Shown in pieces: positions 45,701-57,828 of a stretch of 64,000 nucleotides of DNA. This stretch comes from Spirodela intermedia (Eukaryota > Streptophyta > Magnoliopsida > Alismatales > Araceae), in contig LR746268.1 in assembly GCA_902729315.2 (NCBI GenBank), positions 8,229,501-8,293,500 on the forward strand, given 5' to 3'. Position numbers and translations under genes: made by a program. The notes beneath the pieces are model-generated. The model saw nothing but the letters and a program-made list of their open reading frames with translations. It ran no database searches and was not told the origin of the DNA. The first letter of the stretch is position 1; each line of letters starts with the position of its first letter.

Positions 45701-47767
45701 CTGGTACGACTCTCTCTCTCTCTCTCGCTGCTTGCACGCATGTGTGTGTGAATGTGATGCGGAGTTTCTTCGAGTGATATCAGGTGCGTGTGTCAGCTGT
45801 CCTCTCCAACTCTCCTTACATCCTGAACGTCGACTGCGACCACTATATCAATAACAGCAAGGCGCTCAGGGAAGCCATGTGTTTCATGATGGATCCTATT
45901 TCGGGGAGCAAAATCTGCTACGTCCAGTTTCCTCAAAGATTCGAGGGGATTGACCTGCACGACAGATACTCGAATCGCAACGTCGTGTTCTTCGATGTGC
46001 GTGATAAATATCAAGTAGTCCAGCTTCATTCGCTTTGGTGTCGTCACATCTCGGCTCTTGGTTCTGACTATTGTCCTTGTGATTAAACAGATTAATATGA
46101 AGGGTCTCGATGGGATCCAAGGGCCGATATACGTGGGGACGGGGTGCGTCTTCCGGCGTCGGGCTTTGTATGGGTGCGATGCTCCCGTGAAGAAGAAGGC
46201 CCCCGGCAAGACCTGCAACTGCTGGCCCAAGTGGTGCTGCCTGTGCTGCGGGCTTAGGAGCAAGAAGAGGAGGAGAAATCTGCGCCAGAAGTTCTCCAAG
46301 CTCAAGGACTCCTCAAAGCAGGTCCATGCCCTCGAGGCCATCGAAGAGGGGGATGAAGCCAGTGAGTTGCCTCGTCTCCTAGTCTCCGAGTTTCCCGCCA
46401 TTTTCAGCAATCTTTCTAACTACTGTCGGTCGTCATCCTCAGCACCTGAGAAGAAACTCGAGAAGAGATTTGGGCAGTCCCCCGTCTTTGTGGCTTCCAC
46501 TCTATGCGAGGAAGGTGGGATCGTCCAGAGCACGGATTCGGCTTCGTTCTTGAATGAAGCGCTGCATGTGATCAGCTGCGGCTACGAAGATAAGACCGAG
46601 TGGGGAAAGGAGGTATGTTTAGATGCCATCAACGTGTGATTTAATTGTTGGGTTCGACGGGATTCTGGTGATGAATCTTCTCTGTCTCCTCCGGGTTTCT
46701 TCAGGTGGGTTGGATATATGGGTCGGTGACAGAGGACATCTTGACGGGCTTCAAGATGCACTGCCATGGCTGGCGATCAGTTTACTGCATGCCCAAGAGG
46801 CCGGCATTCAAAGGGTCGGCGCCGATCAATCTCTCGGACCGGCTCCACCAGGTTCTCCGATGGGCTCTCGGGTCTGTGGAGATTTTCTTGAGCAGACACT
46901 GCCCGATTTGGTACGGCTACGGCTGCGGGCTGAAGCCGTTGGAGCGGTTCTCCTACATAAACTCGGTTATATATCCCTGGACGTCCATTCCCTTGGTTAT
47001 CTACTGCACCTTGCCGGCGTTTTGCCTCCTCACCGGAAAATTCATCATCCCGGAGGTACAGAAACTCTTATCTTTTTCTCTGGTTATCTCATCGAACTGT
47101 GGACTCTTTTACAGAGCCGATTTTCTCCTACATCGGGTCGGTGCCTTATAATCGTTCTGAGATCCCGTCTTCTTTCTCGCAGATCAGCAATTATGCGAGC
47201 ATCGTCTTCATGTGTCTCTTCCTCTCCATAGCTGCGACCGGTATCCTCGAAATGCAGTGGGGAGGGGTCAACATAGACGACTGGTGGAGGAACGAGCAGT
47301 TCTGGGTGATCGGGGGTGTCTCCTCGCACCTCTTCGCGCTCTTCCAGGGCCTCCTGAAAGTCCTCGGCGGAGTCGAGACGAACTTCACGGTCACATCGAA
47401 AGGCGGAGACGACGGCGGGTTCTCGGAGCTCTATCTCTTCAAGTGGACCTCGCTGTTGATCCCGCCCACAACGCTGCTCATAGTTAACCTAATCGGGGTG
47501 GCGGCTGGTGTCGCGAATGCCATCAACAACGGCTACGAGTCTTGGGGTCCGCTGTTCGGTAAGCTCTTTTTTGCCTTCTGGGTCATCGTCCACCTCTACC
47601 CGTTCCTCAAGGGGATGATGGGGAGGCAGGACCGAGCCCCCACCATCGTCGTCGTGTGGTCGATTATCCTGGCTTCCCTCTGCTCTCTTCTATGGGTACG
47701 AGTCAACCCGTTCCTCCCGAAATCAGAGGGACCGGTTTTGGAGATCTGTGGTTTGGATTGCGACTGA
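42761..47767 (+). CDS. CESA: Cellulose synthase catalytic subunit (CESA), primary-wall type
   Basis: CESA polymerises UDP-glucose into beta-1,4-glucan in plasma-membrane rosettes. Exons: 42761-42940, 43372-43567, 43690-43889, 43994-44096, 44183-44357, 44443-44709, 44806-45151, 45256-45393, 45578-45703, 45784-45996, 46091-46361, 46443-46612, 46705-47055, 47183-47767. These sum to 3321 bases and 1106 residues with frame kept throughout and GT-AG introns. Seen in order: N-terminal [14 protein letters not shown]-type zinc finger (from about C72); two membrane segments ([13 protein letters not shown] region); the catalytic residues SDDG (about 427-428), DCD (594-596), TED (804-806) and QVLRW (844-848); then C-terminal membrane segments and the end CGLDCD. 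That end resembles the CESA6-like group; this assignment is tentative. The N-terminus is odd: family members usually start just before VAGSH, but here that codon is ATA, so I use an in-frame ATG 33 codons upstream. Confidence 0.92.
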
Positions 47768-48743
47768 AGAAGATCCGGAGCTCCCGAATTTCTTCAGAGC
47801 TCGAGCAAGTATTTGCGTACAGCTGAACATGTTCCCCTTATCAGATGTGCGTGGATTCATTCGATTGTAGAATGGGGCCACCAGAAACGGGGGGAAAGGA
47901 AAAAAACACAGACCAATGTACATATTATGTATAGATTAACGTCAGTGGCTGACGAACTGATATAAACTTGTTATTGATTCTACTGGTTTCTCTCCCCTTA
48001 TCTTTCGTTCATCAAGGGGCTGTCTTCGAGAGGGTTGGTTCTTAACGCTGATTATTCAGGAATCAACACAAGAATTAAACAATAAATAATAAAAAGAATT
48101 ACGTCGAGAGAATCTTTGCTAATTCAGGTTTGAAGGCCCTCTTCGAGGATTCAAGCACGTTTCTGCCTCCTAGGTTTCTTATGTTCTTTCTTTATCATCT
48201 TTCTTAGGACCTGCTCCTGCTGCATTTACAGCAGCAACGCCTGGTTTCCTTCCCTAACGTGGAGGTTTTGCATGGTTTGAGCAGATGGGTACGTGGCTAT
48301 TTTTGGAACTTTAGCATGGTGCTACTGAGTGCTTGGTATCGAAGCTTTCTGCCGTCCCCGGAGCATATCTTCAAGAAACGAGACAGTTAATCGCCGTAAA
48401 ATGCGTTACATTTTACAAAAAAGAAGTCATTTCCCTTTGTTTGAGTATCATACAGCGGAATGGAAGAGTTGAAACTAACAAATAAAGAAACTTCCATAGA
48501 TTGCCCGTCCCTCCAGGCGGCGTCAAATTCATTGGACGAGACCATTCTAGGAGAGAGAAAGTCTTTTCGAGGTCAACGAGTTGCAAGAAATCTCAACGGG
48601 TCGCCTGGGCCGAGACCTCTCCGAATCGAGTTCGACAACGGATGGGCTTTACAAGCCCAAATCTAAGAAAACATGTCAAGAAATCGGGTTTTGGGCCAAA
48701 CCCACCCTGGCCCAGATAATGTCCGTTCACACCCGGAAGAAAG

Positions 48744-48788
<45 letters not shown>

Positions 48789-49253
48789 GGGGAGGGCAGT
48801 TAGGAAAATGGGTTTTAGAGTCTAATGGACTGGACCATACATGATTGGAACCCAGAGCCAGTTATTAGGCATGGTCCTCTTTGATGACATGGTTTTGAGG
48901 TCTACCAAATCGGGAAGAACAAAGTGTTAAGATCCCCTAGCCCAGCCCATCGACGTTCGCATCGATTGTCATGCAAGATATCATTTTCTGATTTAATAAC
49001 AAGCAAATACTGAGATAATATCAGATAAAAAATGGAAATAATTGACGTAAGAATATACAGTGTTGTATAAGAACAGTTTTAATCAAATATCGAGCCGAGA
49101 TTGAATTTTCTACACGTTGATAGTGACGGAAGGATTCTCATCGACAGCAGCACGAATCCACGTGTGATTCTGGCGCAGATCGCAGAAAAGAGCAATCTTC
49201 TCTCGCAGGAATGGGGGAGGGCGTAGGAGATTGAACCAGAGAGAAACTGGGAC

Positions 49254-49285
<32 letters not shown>

Positions 49286-49380
49286 GAGGACGAAGCGCGC
49301 GATCGGAACGCTAAGCTAAGCGGAACTTCTAAAGAAATTCGATATCTTGATTGCGTACGTGGAAAAGGGGGGCAGATTGT
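47768..49380. other. CESA 3' region and intergenic spacer
   Basis: No gene is recognised. A (GA)n tract lies at 48750-48786 and a shorter one at about 49257-49286. Confidence 0.6.
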
Positions 49381-49779
49381 TCATTCTACCGGACTCCCCA
49401 TCTGCCACTGCTTCCTCTTCTTGGGTTCGCCGTGAGGCCCGACAGGCTTGGTGACCTTGTAGATGTGGGCGAGAGACCGGAACTTCCGTTTCTTCGTGCC
49501 GATTGTCTTGTCGGCGTCGTCACCGTCGTTGTCTCCATCTCCGCCGAAGTCCCCCACTCCTATAGCCCCCGCCATCCCCTTATCTTCCTCGCCCTCTACC
49601 TGGACGACCGCCGGGGCAAGGCCCCTCATGGCTCCGTTCGCGCCGCGTCGATCTCTCTCCTCCTCGTCGCCACCGAGATGAACGAGCCGCTTCGCCGCCG
49701 CCACCTCCGGCTGGGTCAACCCCGCCGGCGTTCCCCCCTTCTGACATGTCCGCATGGAGGGGAATACGTACGCACCCAC
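49381..49779 (-). CDS. Unrecognised small plant protein with a basic KKRKFRSLAHIYKVTKP motif
   Basis: Up to 132 residues; the start could be at 49779 or at the Met at 49755 (MRTCQKGG). The N-terminal half has a helical segment (LTQPEVAAAKRLVHLGGDEEERDRR). The middle is acidic and Gly/Asp-rich. The C-terminal part is strongly basic, with a nuclear-localisation-like KKRK and a RSLAHIYKVTKPV block that looks constrained. I have a faint impression of a family of short plant proteins of unknown function with this two-block layout, but cannot name it. No intron is obvious. A fragment of a larger or mobile gene is not excluded. Confidence 0.5.
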   Translation of the reverse strand: MGAYVFPSMRTCQKGGTPAGLTQPEVAAAKRLVHLGGDEEERDRRGANGAMRGLAPAVVQVEGEEDKGMAGAIGVGDFGGDGDNDGDDADKTIGTKKRKFRSLAHIYKVTKPVGPHGEPKKRKQWQMGSPVE

Positions 49780-50760
49780 AGATCACTGGGAAGAGGAGAA
49801 GCCCCCCCTAGAATCGAGGATTGCTCTCTTCTGCTTCTCCTTCTTCTGCTTCTCCTTCTTCTTCTTTTTCCTGTTCCCGTATGGATTATTGGTGATCCTG
49901 TCCAGCCTCCTGCTGTAACGCGTTGGTCTCGACGGTTTTGATTGAGGACGATGGGAGGGAAGGGACGACCTGCGGAGGATTATCAATTCGTTATTATGGC
50001 GATGGACGCGTTCTCAGGACGCCTAGGTGATGACGAAGAGAAAGCCCAACTCCGAGGCGACGGGAGAGAGAGAGAGAGAGAGAGAGAGAGACGTGCTTAT
50101 GAAGGGATCCATAAAATATTTCTAGAAGAGAGAAAGACAGAGATTGAGAGGAGGTCCCTCTTCGTAGCGGGTACGGTCCGGATTGGGATCCCCGAATTCT
50201 CCCCCCCCCGGGCTGACGTCTGCCCCTGGACCCGTATTCTATCTTCGTCGCCTTGCCGCCGAACTCGGAACGCTAGTTGAAGTTTCCGACATTCGCCGAG
50301 TCAAAAGACCAAATCAGGACGAAACTAGCAAGTCAAGGACGTGGTCAACGTCGTATCCTCCCGCCATCTTACCCTCTCGTCCAGCTAATACAGCGGAAAG
50401 TAGCGTAACCGTACAAAATATAGCCCACATCTCAGGCTCAACGCACGACTCTCTCTCTAAATACTCTAAATGGAGAAAGAGAGGGCCGAGCTTTTTCAGG
50501 GCCCAGCCCGTAGCCCTTCACCCGTGAGGGCGCCAGAGTCTGCAAAAGACGCCGCCAAAATTCGGGCCGGGTTCTGCTGCACGGCCCGAACCCGTTTCAT
50601 CAGCCCACCGTACCAGAAATGGAAAAAAAATGAGAACTTGTGGGTCATTCAAGGTGTCTGTGGGGGGTCAGAGAGGAAAAGAAATCTCCGGAGGAATGAA
50701 TCTTGGCATCTCTACTACCTGCCCACCACGAGAAAACCACTCTCCCGGGGAGGCGTCAAC
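49780..50760. other. Intergenic region
   Basis: A (GA)n tract lies at about 50068-50090. Overlapping short frames show no family resemblance. The right part is the 3' flank of CSN8. Confidence 0.5.
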
Positions 50761-51211
50761 TCAATGCTCCAGGTGGAAGACGAACTCGGTCAGCCGCTGT
50801 AGCTTGCTCGGGTCAACCTTCTGCTTAGAGACCATTGACTCCCTCCTGACGGTCAACATCCCCGTGACAGGATCCAAGGCCCATCCATGGCGCACAGCGT
50901 CTGCAGATTTAGACCAAAAATGGAAAGCTTCCTGATGACCAGAGAAGTAGAAAAAAAAAAGAGAGATTTGAGAAATTTAGCGGGCGAGAAAGCATCAATC
51001 CTCGTCCCATTCTATGATGTTCTTCAGGTAGTCACCGTAGTATGAGGGATCTACTCACAGTCTACGGCCGCCTCCTCACTCATTCCCATGAACTGGGCTG
51101 TGTCGGCAGTAGTGATCGTCGAGTACGCAGATAGCAGCAGCTGGAACATCCTCTGTTGGTAGATCTCTGCAGTTCCATCGCACCCAGACCATTACATTGC
51201 GGTCATTTATT

Positions 51212-51259
<48 letters not shown>

Positions 51260-53091
51260 GCATCATACTCATCTCCTGCCAGACGTAGCATCACATGACA
51301 AAGTAAATCCGAATATACCCCAAGGATCATGGTATGATAAAATGTCCAAAGCAGGCAAGGAAGCGATCAAGAACCGCTGCAGGGGTTCCACTGATTTTCA
51401 TAATCGAGATATGCACCTCGATTCCTCCAACATATTGGGCAGGAAGGAGAAGATATAATTAATATATACCTTCTGACCCTACACAACGAGGATGATCTTT
51501 CCACAATGCAAATAGCTATACCTGAAGATATCAGACAGATGAAGAACAAACCCACAAGCTTGTTCTGCTTTAACCATATCAAGAGAAAAAATTAGGCAGA
51601 GATATCCAAAAATTAATTTATTGTCTTTGCAGCACATGCCAAAAAATTGTACCAAATTAGGGATTTTTGTATGAGATCCAAGTGTCATTCAGCTTAGTTT
51701 CGCAGGTCCTGTCACCTGCATTGTTTCAGGCTTCCCATGTCCTTCACTAGGTTAATCGTTTCTGATCCAAGAAGGGCCTTTTTTCTGCTCTCCATTCCTT
51801 CCGAGGGTCAACTGAATCATACGATAGATGTCCCCCAGTCATGACCTAACTATTTATTAAGTGATTAATTAATAGTTATCCATAATCAGGTAGATTTTTT
51901 CCACCCTGAAGCACCAAGTTACAGTCGAAAACTGGAAAAATCTCACAATTTTTCTTTGATCATTCTATCATAAAGACCCACTTGCGAATTACTTCTAAAA
52001 AGGATGTTCTATTTTGCCCCTCATATCAAGCTAGAAAGGTAATAAGGGCAATAGACCAGCTGACTATATAAGAGAAAGCGAAACAAACATACTGTAATCA
52101 AGATCCATGATATGTCATGCAAACTAGCCACAAAAAAAATGGTTATCTCAGTATAATCAATGGTTAGGAAACTTTTTGCTCTGCATTTATGTTCTTCCTC
52201 CGTTATAACCCTTCTGATAAGCAATTTTTTAGTGACATCCATTGAAACTGATATAGTTTAGCTAGTCAGCTGAATCAGCAAATTCCAAGAAAATCTCAGA
52301 GGCGCACCACAGGAAATAGTAAAAAATATGCTAATAATTAATCATTATATAATTCATAGACTTCCCAACTGAAAACGAGTTGCGAATTCTGCATAATCAA
52401 CAGTCAGAAAAAGAATAGGTGAAGACAGCAGGAAGAAGGAAGATGAACATGAAACCCATCAGCATTCGACTTCAAAGAACTACGACGAGAGAAAGACGTT
52501 TTAAAAAACATTAGAAAGAAGAAAGTAAAACCAGCGTTCTCTTGCCTGAGAAAGCCATTACGAAGTCCAGAATTTCAGGGCTCCAACGAAAGTCACGAAT
52601 GGCGCCATAAACCCCAGCACGATCCCTGGTCCACAGGCACTGCCCTATTTTCCAGACCGCCATAATCTCTGGATTTCTCTCTTTAACTCCGGGCGGCAGC
52701 GATTTCCACAGGAACCTGGCGCTATTTCTGCCGAAAAAATACACAGTAAAAGAGACGAAAAACACGGATTCAGACACTGTCCACCGAGAGAGAGGAATTA
52801 GAATGCAAAACTCACAGGTCGTTCACGTAAATATGCCCGAGAAGATGGACGGCACAAGGCCATTCCTCCAGGAACTCCACTCCTCGGCTAGAGGCGATCT
52901 GAAGGGGAAGAGGAAAGGAAGAGTCCAACTCAGAGATCAAGAACGACGGGAAGAGATTCCAAGCAAAGAGGCAGGAGGTGGGGGAGGAGAGGATTTAGGG
53001 CACCTGCCTGGAGCATAAGATCGTCGCAGATGTCGGCGATCCTGTCGTAGGACTTGGAGGCCATAGCCTCTCGGAGTTGGGAGAGATCCAT
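50761..53091 (-). CDS. CSN8: COP9 signalosome complex subunit 8
   Basis: CSN8 is the smallest PCI-domain subunit of the COP9 signalosome, the nuclear complex that removes NEDD8/RUB from cullins and represses photomorphogenesis. Exons on the minus strand: 53008-53091, 52816-52898, 52546-52727, 51059-51166, 50761-50900. These total 597 bases and 198 residues, the same size as Arabidopsis CSN8. Landmarks: start MDLSQLREAMASKSYDRIAD, then ARFLWKSLP, IGQCLWTRDRAGVY, QRMFQLLLSAYSTI, and the end KVDPSKLQRLTEFVFHLEH. Introns 2 and 4 are GT-AG; introns 1 and 3 begin with GC (CAG/GCAGGT and CAG/GCAAGA) and are needed to keep frame and alignment. Intron 3 is about 1.4 kb and holds a (TA)n tract. The open frame extends 66 codons upstream of the start, but the family starts at MDLS. 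Confidence 0.92.
51217..51254. repeat. (AT)n microsatellite in CSN8 intron 3
   Basis: Uninterrupted AT dinucleotides over about 38 bases. Confidence 0.95.
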
Positions 53092-55655
53092 CAGGGACGG
53101 GACGAGGAAGCCGAGCCCTCTCCGAGCTTCGCCCTCGTCTCTCCCGCTCGCTTTCTCGGTATCAGCCGACCGAAGCCTCTCGGAGTCTGAAAGCCTGCGG
53201 TTTACAGGTGTTCGTGGACGGTATGGGCCCAATCCATAATGGGCCTGAAGACGCCTCAAGCTCACATCCCAGCCCATTTCGAAGCACATCTTTTAGCTCA
53301 GTTTTTTAATCAATATTTTATCCTTGTATATTTTTAATACATATGAAAAAATGTAAACACAATATTAAGTTATTTAAAGGTATAAAAATATTTTTTTCTA
53401 GGGGAAAGTATATAAAGTAAGCAAATTAATATCTTTATCAAATTAACAAAACGAGGTTAATATTTTAACATTTTCGATGTTAATATGTTGAAAATTCTTC
53501 AGTCCTATCAATTTTATATTAGATCTTCCTCAAATACCCACGACGGAACATTTTTGCTACGAATTATGCAAATTAATATTTAAGAATAATGCGCTGGGCT
53601 CATAAATTAAGGGCGTATTTAAGGCACGTGTGGTGGAATTTGCAAAAGATGCAAGTTTAGGTGCAAAAAAATAAATTATTTATTGATATGAAATGTTAGT
53701 TGAATATTTCAAATAAATAACTCTTATATATATATATATATATGATTGTCATATCTTAGATCAACGGGATTCCCCTAGAAAGAAGGTTATGTTCTTTGTC
53801 GGTGCAAAGACAACCAGAGGGTGAACGGCAGAATTAATACACTGGTCAAGTCTCTACGAAGAATCACACATGGTGCTATAAGGCCTATGCCAACTTAATC
53901 GGTAATCGAAGATTGTGAGAGAGAATTGGGTATATGGCCATGCAAATTACAAGGAATTGAAACGTTTTATTGCTTTTAATGGACGCACCTAATATTTCAT
54001 TTATATTTGATGTGATACCTCTGTAAAAGATATGATGGTGCTAGTTTTTTTAAAAAGGCATCACAGACCATCGAGATAACAAAAAAAAAAAAAAAAAAAG
54101 AGGATCGTGTGTGTTCAAAACATGGTGACAATGATGCTTTACCTCAATCACTTGACCATATTTCTTAGATCTTTAAGCGCATTAAATTCGATAATAAAAT
54201 ATATCAAAAAACTTTCTTCTGCCAGGACTCAATTTTTGGAAACGAGGAGATGAATGGGGCAGGAAGATTTCCGAAGAGTGCTTGCCAGAAACATTGTAAA
54301 AAATGACCAAGTTGAACTGTAATCGGTATATTTCAGTAGTAAAAATACCAAGCTCAATGAAGAACAGAAGAAATCATGACGTCGTATTTCTACGGAATGC
54401 TTAACAGTGTGAGAATTATAGGAAAATAGTCAGTTACATAGCATTCTTTAACGACCTGGTTGCTCGAAAAGTGTCACAGGCCATCGGATGAAGCACCTTA
54501 GAACGGCGAAGCATATGAAATCCGTTCTATCTTAGAGAACTCAAATGTCTTACATCCGAGATACCTTTTCATATGCATCGAAATTTCCAGACAGCAAGCA
54601 ATCAATCCTTGCATACTTATATGGAAATAGGGAGGAAGTAAAAATTATCGGAACTACGAAAATTGGAGAATTTATTACCTAATAATCGTTCCATTAATTA
54701 TGTCCAATGCATGAATTCGGGGGGTGGTTTGATTTCCCCTGGGGAAACCTTAGGTAACTGTCCGCAAGCTTTTGGGACATGTCAAGGTCAGGAACGACTC
54801 CCACATAGAAAAACTACATGCTACTAATACTGCTGAAGATCGTCCACTTCCCCTTTCTCCCCCACAAGTGAACTTTCTCAGATCTAAAAACCACGATCTG
54901 GCCGTCCTAAAGGAATCATCCGATGAAGGTGCAGATGGAAAGAAGAAGAGCAGATCGATAAAAACACAAGGTACACAAGGTAATGACAGAGAAGGGAAGA
55001 CGATATCAGGCATGAAGAATACTGAAAGAGAAGTCAGAAATCTCGTGTGGAATGCTCCGCTCATGGCATCAGTGATGCTGCGTTCGCACAAGATCTTCAT
55101 CATCCACACACAGAAAACAGAAAGCAGAAAAAGAGAAACAATCTGTTACATAGCGGATCAAAACCCCCTCCCCCCAGAGGGGTGGATCCTTTCAACCAAC
55201 CCCCCGCCATGGAAGTCCGTCTTCTCCGACGAAAGAAGCCGACGGTGGTAAGAACTCCACTCCTCTCTCGTATTTATATATCCCTCGACCCGGCGCTCGT
55301 TAGCCCTAGAAGCGTAGAAAGCCACCAGCATCGAAAACCATGCCAACGGGCCAGGCCCGGTCCATCGATCCGGCCCGGAGGTATTTTACTCAGCCCGACC
55401 AAACCCCGAGAAGCTTCCAGTTGGATTACCTCCAAACTCTGGCCCATATTAAATAATTAGTTTCTTATTTTTATTTTATGCATTTTAAAAAATTTAAAGT
55501 CCAGACCGGGCCAACTCGGAAACGGGCTGGTTTGGATAATACGGGCCCGGCCGTAGGCCCGGAAGAAAGCCCGTGCCTTATCCGAACCAGTGGCTCCCGC
55601 TTGGGTGAGGAACAAAGGCCGCGAGGGGGCGATGGGGCATCAGGCCGTCCATTCA
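53092..55655. other. Intergenic region between CSN8 and 5-FCL genes (divergent starts)
   Basis: 53290-54740 is AT-rich and without a recognisable gene, with a short TA repeat (about 53726-53745) and an A run (about 54080-54099). A TATATAAATA match on the minus strand at 55271-55280 could be a TATA box for an unidentified leftward transcript or, as TATTTATATA, for the rightward 5-FCL gene. Open frames at 54750-55250 show no family resemblance. Confidence 0.45.
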
Positions 55656-57753
55656 ATGGACTCTCTCCTATCTTGGTCCACCGGCCTGCGCATCCCCCTC
55701 TGCCGCCGCAGCGGCAGCGGCGCCGCCGGTCGCCGCACCCTCGTCGATCTCCGGCAGTTCCAGCGCTGCTTCGTCACCAGCGGCCCCGGCCAGCCGGAGA
55801 CGGCGGGCTCCGGTGGTGGCTCGTTCGACTCAGCCGCGTTTGAGGCGGAGAGGAATCGGCTCGACTCGGAGGCGCGCCAGTCGATGGCTCGGCTGGCCGG
55901 GAGCTCCCTTGCCGCAGCGGCAGAGGGAGAGGATCCGAAGGCGTGGAAATGGAGGATACGGAAGAGGATTTGGGATCTGATGGAGGCGGAAGGGATCGCC
56001 CAGAATCCTCGGCCGGTTCACCACCGGATCCCTAATTTCGTCGGCGCCAACACCGCCGCCGACGCGGTAGCTCTCTCTTCAATCTTTCTTCTGACTTTTG
56101 AGGACCCTCGATCATTCCATAGATCCCATCGCTCGACCCCTCTTTTAATTAGTGTTATTTCCAGCCTGATGATTTCCTCGTCACCCGACAGAAATCGGAT
56201 GATTCCCATTGGCTGTTATGGTTCAACGCATTTTGACTCTCTACCGATGATGCCGTTAGAATTATGGATTTTGCACGTAGTTGACTCTGTGAGGAGACTG
56301 AAATGGCGGTGACAATGTGGAATTTTGACTTTCTACCGATGACCCGTTAGAATTAATGGATTTTCTACTGATGATGCGGTTAGAATTAATGGATTTTCCA
56401 CGTTGAATTCTGTCCTGAGACTGAAATGGCGGTGATAATGTGGTATTCAAGCTAGGTGGATTGGATGCGTTCCAGAAGGCGCAGTGTGTGAAGGTCAACC
56501 CTGATTCCCCGCAGAAGATGATCCGCCTCCTTACCCTAGCAGGTATTAATCAGACACAGGTCTCAGTTCTCTCGATCGATTTTCACGGATTTCTGTTTGA
56601 CTTTGAGAACCCTCATATTCGCATACGCCTGGAAATTTTCCATGATCTAGATCATCTCCAAAGTCAGACATACCGAATGATTTAAAAATTATAAAAAGCT
56701 GTACATTCACGGGTGAATTTCAATAGAATGAAGGGAAATACATCTCTTCAGATGAATTCGGAGGTGGTTTCTGTGCTTCTGAGCGATTAGATTCTGCTAG
56801 AGTCTGGAAAGCAGCTGGCGTTTGACTTCCGATAGCTTCATTGTTGGTTCAGGCGGGAAGACGCTGTTGACTCCGCAGCCGCGTCTTAGGACAGGGTTCT
56901 TCTCCGTGCTAGAGTCCCGGATGCTCCCTGCGGGCTCCATCAACGAGGCCTGCACATCCGTCGGCGTCGCCAAGTACGGGAAGCCCATCGGCCTGGACGA
57001 GAAGATCAAAGTTGACCTGATAGTCGTCGGCTCGGTTGCCGTTGACCCGAGCACTGGAGCGAGGCTCGGTAAGGGTGAGGTAGATAAACGATCACCACGA
57101 TCTTGCTTATCCCTAAATGTTTAAAATATCTAGTGCATAGACTTGGCGGTCGTTAAGAGGAAGTCAACGGTTTCTTGGGGTGCAATGCAGGGTTTTGCCG
57201 AGCTCGAGTATGGAATGCTGCGGTAGATGGGGGCCGCAGATGACTCCACGTGGATTGTGACATCTGGTAAGATCACGCTCTCTAATAAATCCGGTTTAGC
57301 CCCGCGTTGACTTACACGGGGATGAACCAAGTTTTTGTTCTTTGTCTGAACAAGCGTGCTCGGGGTTCCGAAGGTGTTGAAACTGGCTTTTGTTGACTCA
57401 GTGCACGACAGGCAGTTAGTGGACGATATCCCGGCGGAGAAGCTTCTGGTCCACGACCTGCCCGTGGACATCATCTGCACTCCCACGCGGGTCATCTTCA
57501 CCAGGACGGTGATTCCAAAGCCGCAAGGTGAGTCAACCGCCTCCGCCGACACCTTCTCCTCGGAGGGACCGACTCGGTAGTTACCTTGCCCGTTTTGTCA
57601 GGTATATACTGGGAGAAGCTCTCCCCGGAGAAGCTGGCCCAGATCCGAATACTCAAGGAACTGAAGCGGCGCGTAGAGAGAGAGAGTGGTCGTCTCCTTC
57701 CTTCCGGGCCTTCCGAGAAGCTTCCCCCCACCGCCCAGCGGCGGCGCAGGTGA
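55656..57753 (+). CDS. 5FCL: 5-formyltetrahydrofolate cyclo-ligase gene with an in-frame TAG
   Basis: 5-FCL converts 5-formyl-THF to 5,10-methenyl-THF with ATP, in plant mitochondria. Exons: 55656-56066, 56452-56542, 56853-57079, 57191-57266, 57402-57527, 57602-57753. These total 1083 bases with GT-AG introns in frame. An Arg/Ser-rich N-terminus fits a mitochondrial presequence. Family blocks: [83 protein letters not shown] and [11 protein letters not shown]. After GMLR in exon 4 there is TAG (57224-57226), where homologues have Tyr (LRYMGA). This would end the protein at residue 254 of 360 and lose the VDIICTPTR region. Every other exon is clean. It is either a nonsense allele or a sequence error. 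The start could also be the in-frame ATG at 55632. Confidence 0.85.
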
Positions 57754-57789
57754 CCCGCCTCCTCCCACCGAACAAGATGTCACTTCTGT

Positions 57790-57792
<3 letters not shown>

Positions 57793-57825
<33 letters not shown>
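57793..57825. repeat. (GA)n microsatellite
   Basis: Uninterrupted GA dinucleotides, in the 3' flank of the 5-FCL gene. Confidence 0.95.

Positions 57826-57828
<3 letters not shown>

Noticed and set aside
51001-51050. Minus-strand peptide YYGDYLKNIIEWDED as an alternative CSN8 end
   Set aside because: It is in a different frame after an in-frame TAG and does not match the family; exon 5 at 50761-50900 gives the conserved C-terminus.
53092-53289. 66-residue N-terminal extension of CSN8
   Set aside because: CSN8 proteins start at MDLS; the extra residues do not resemble the family.
54772-55251. 159-residue plus-strand frame
   Set aside because: Lysine-rich without recognisable family or start context; overlapping open frames exist on the other strand.
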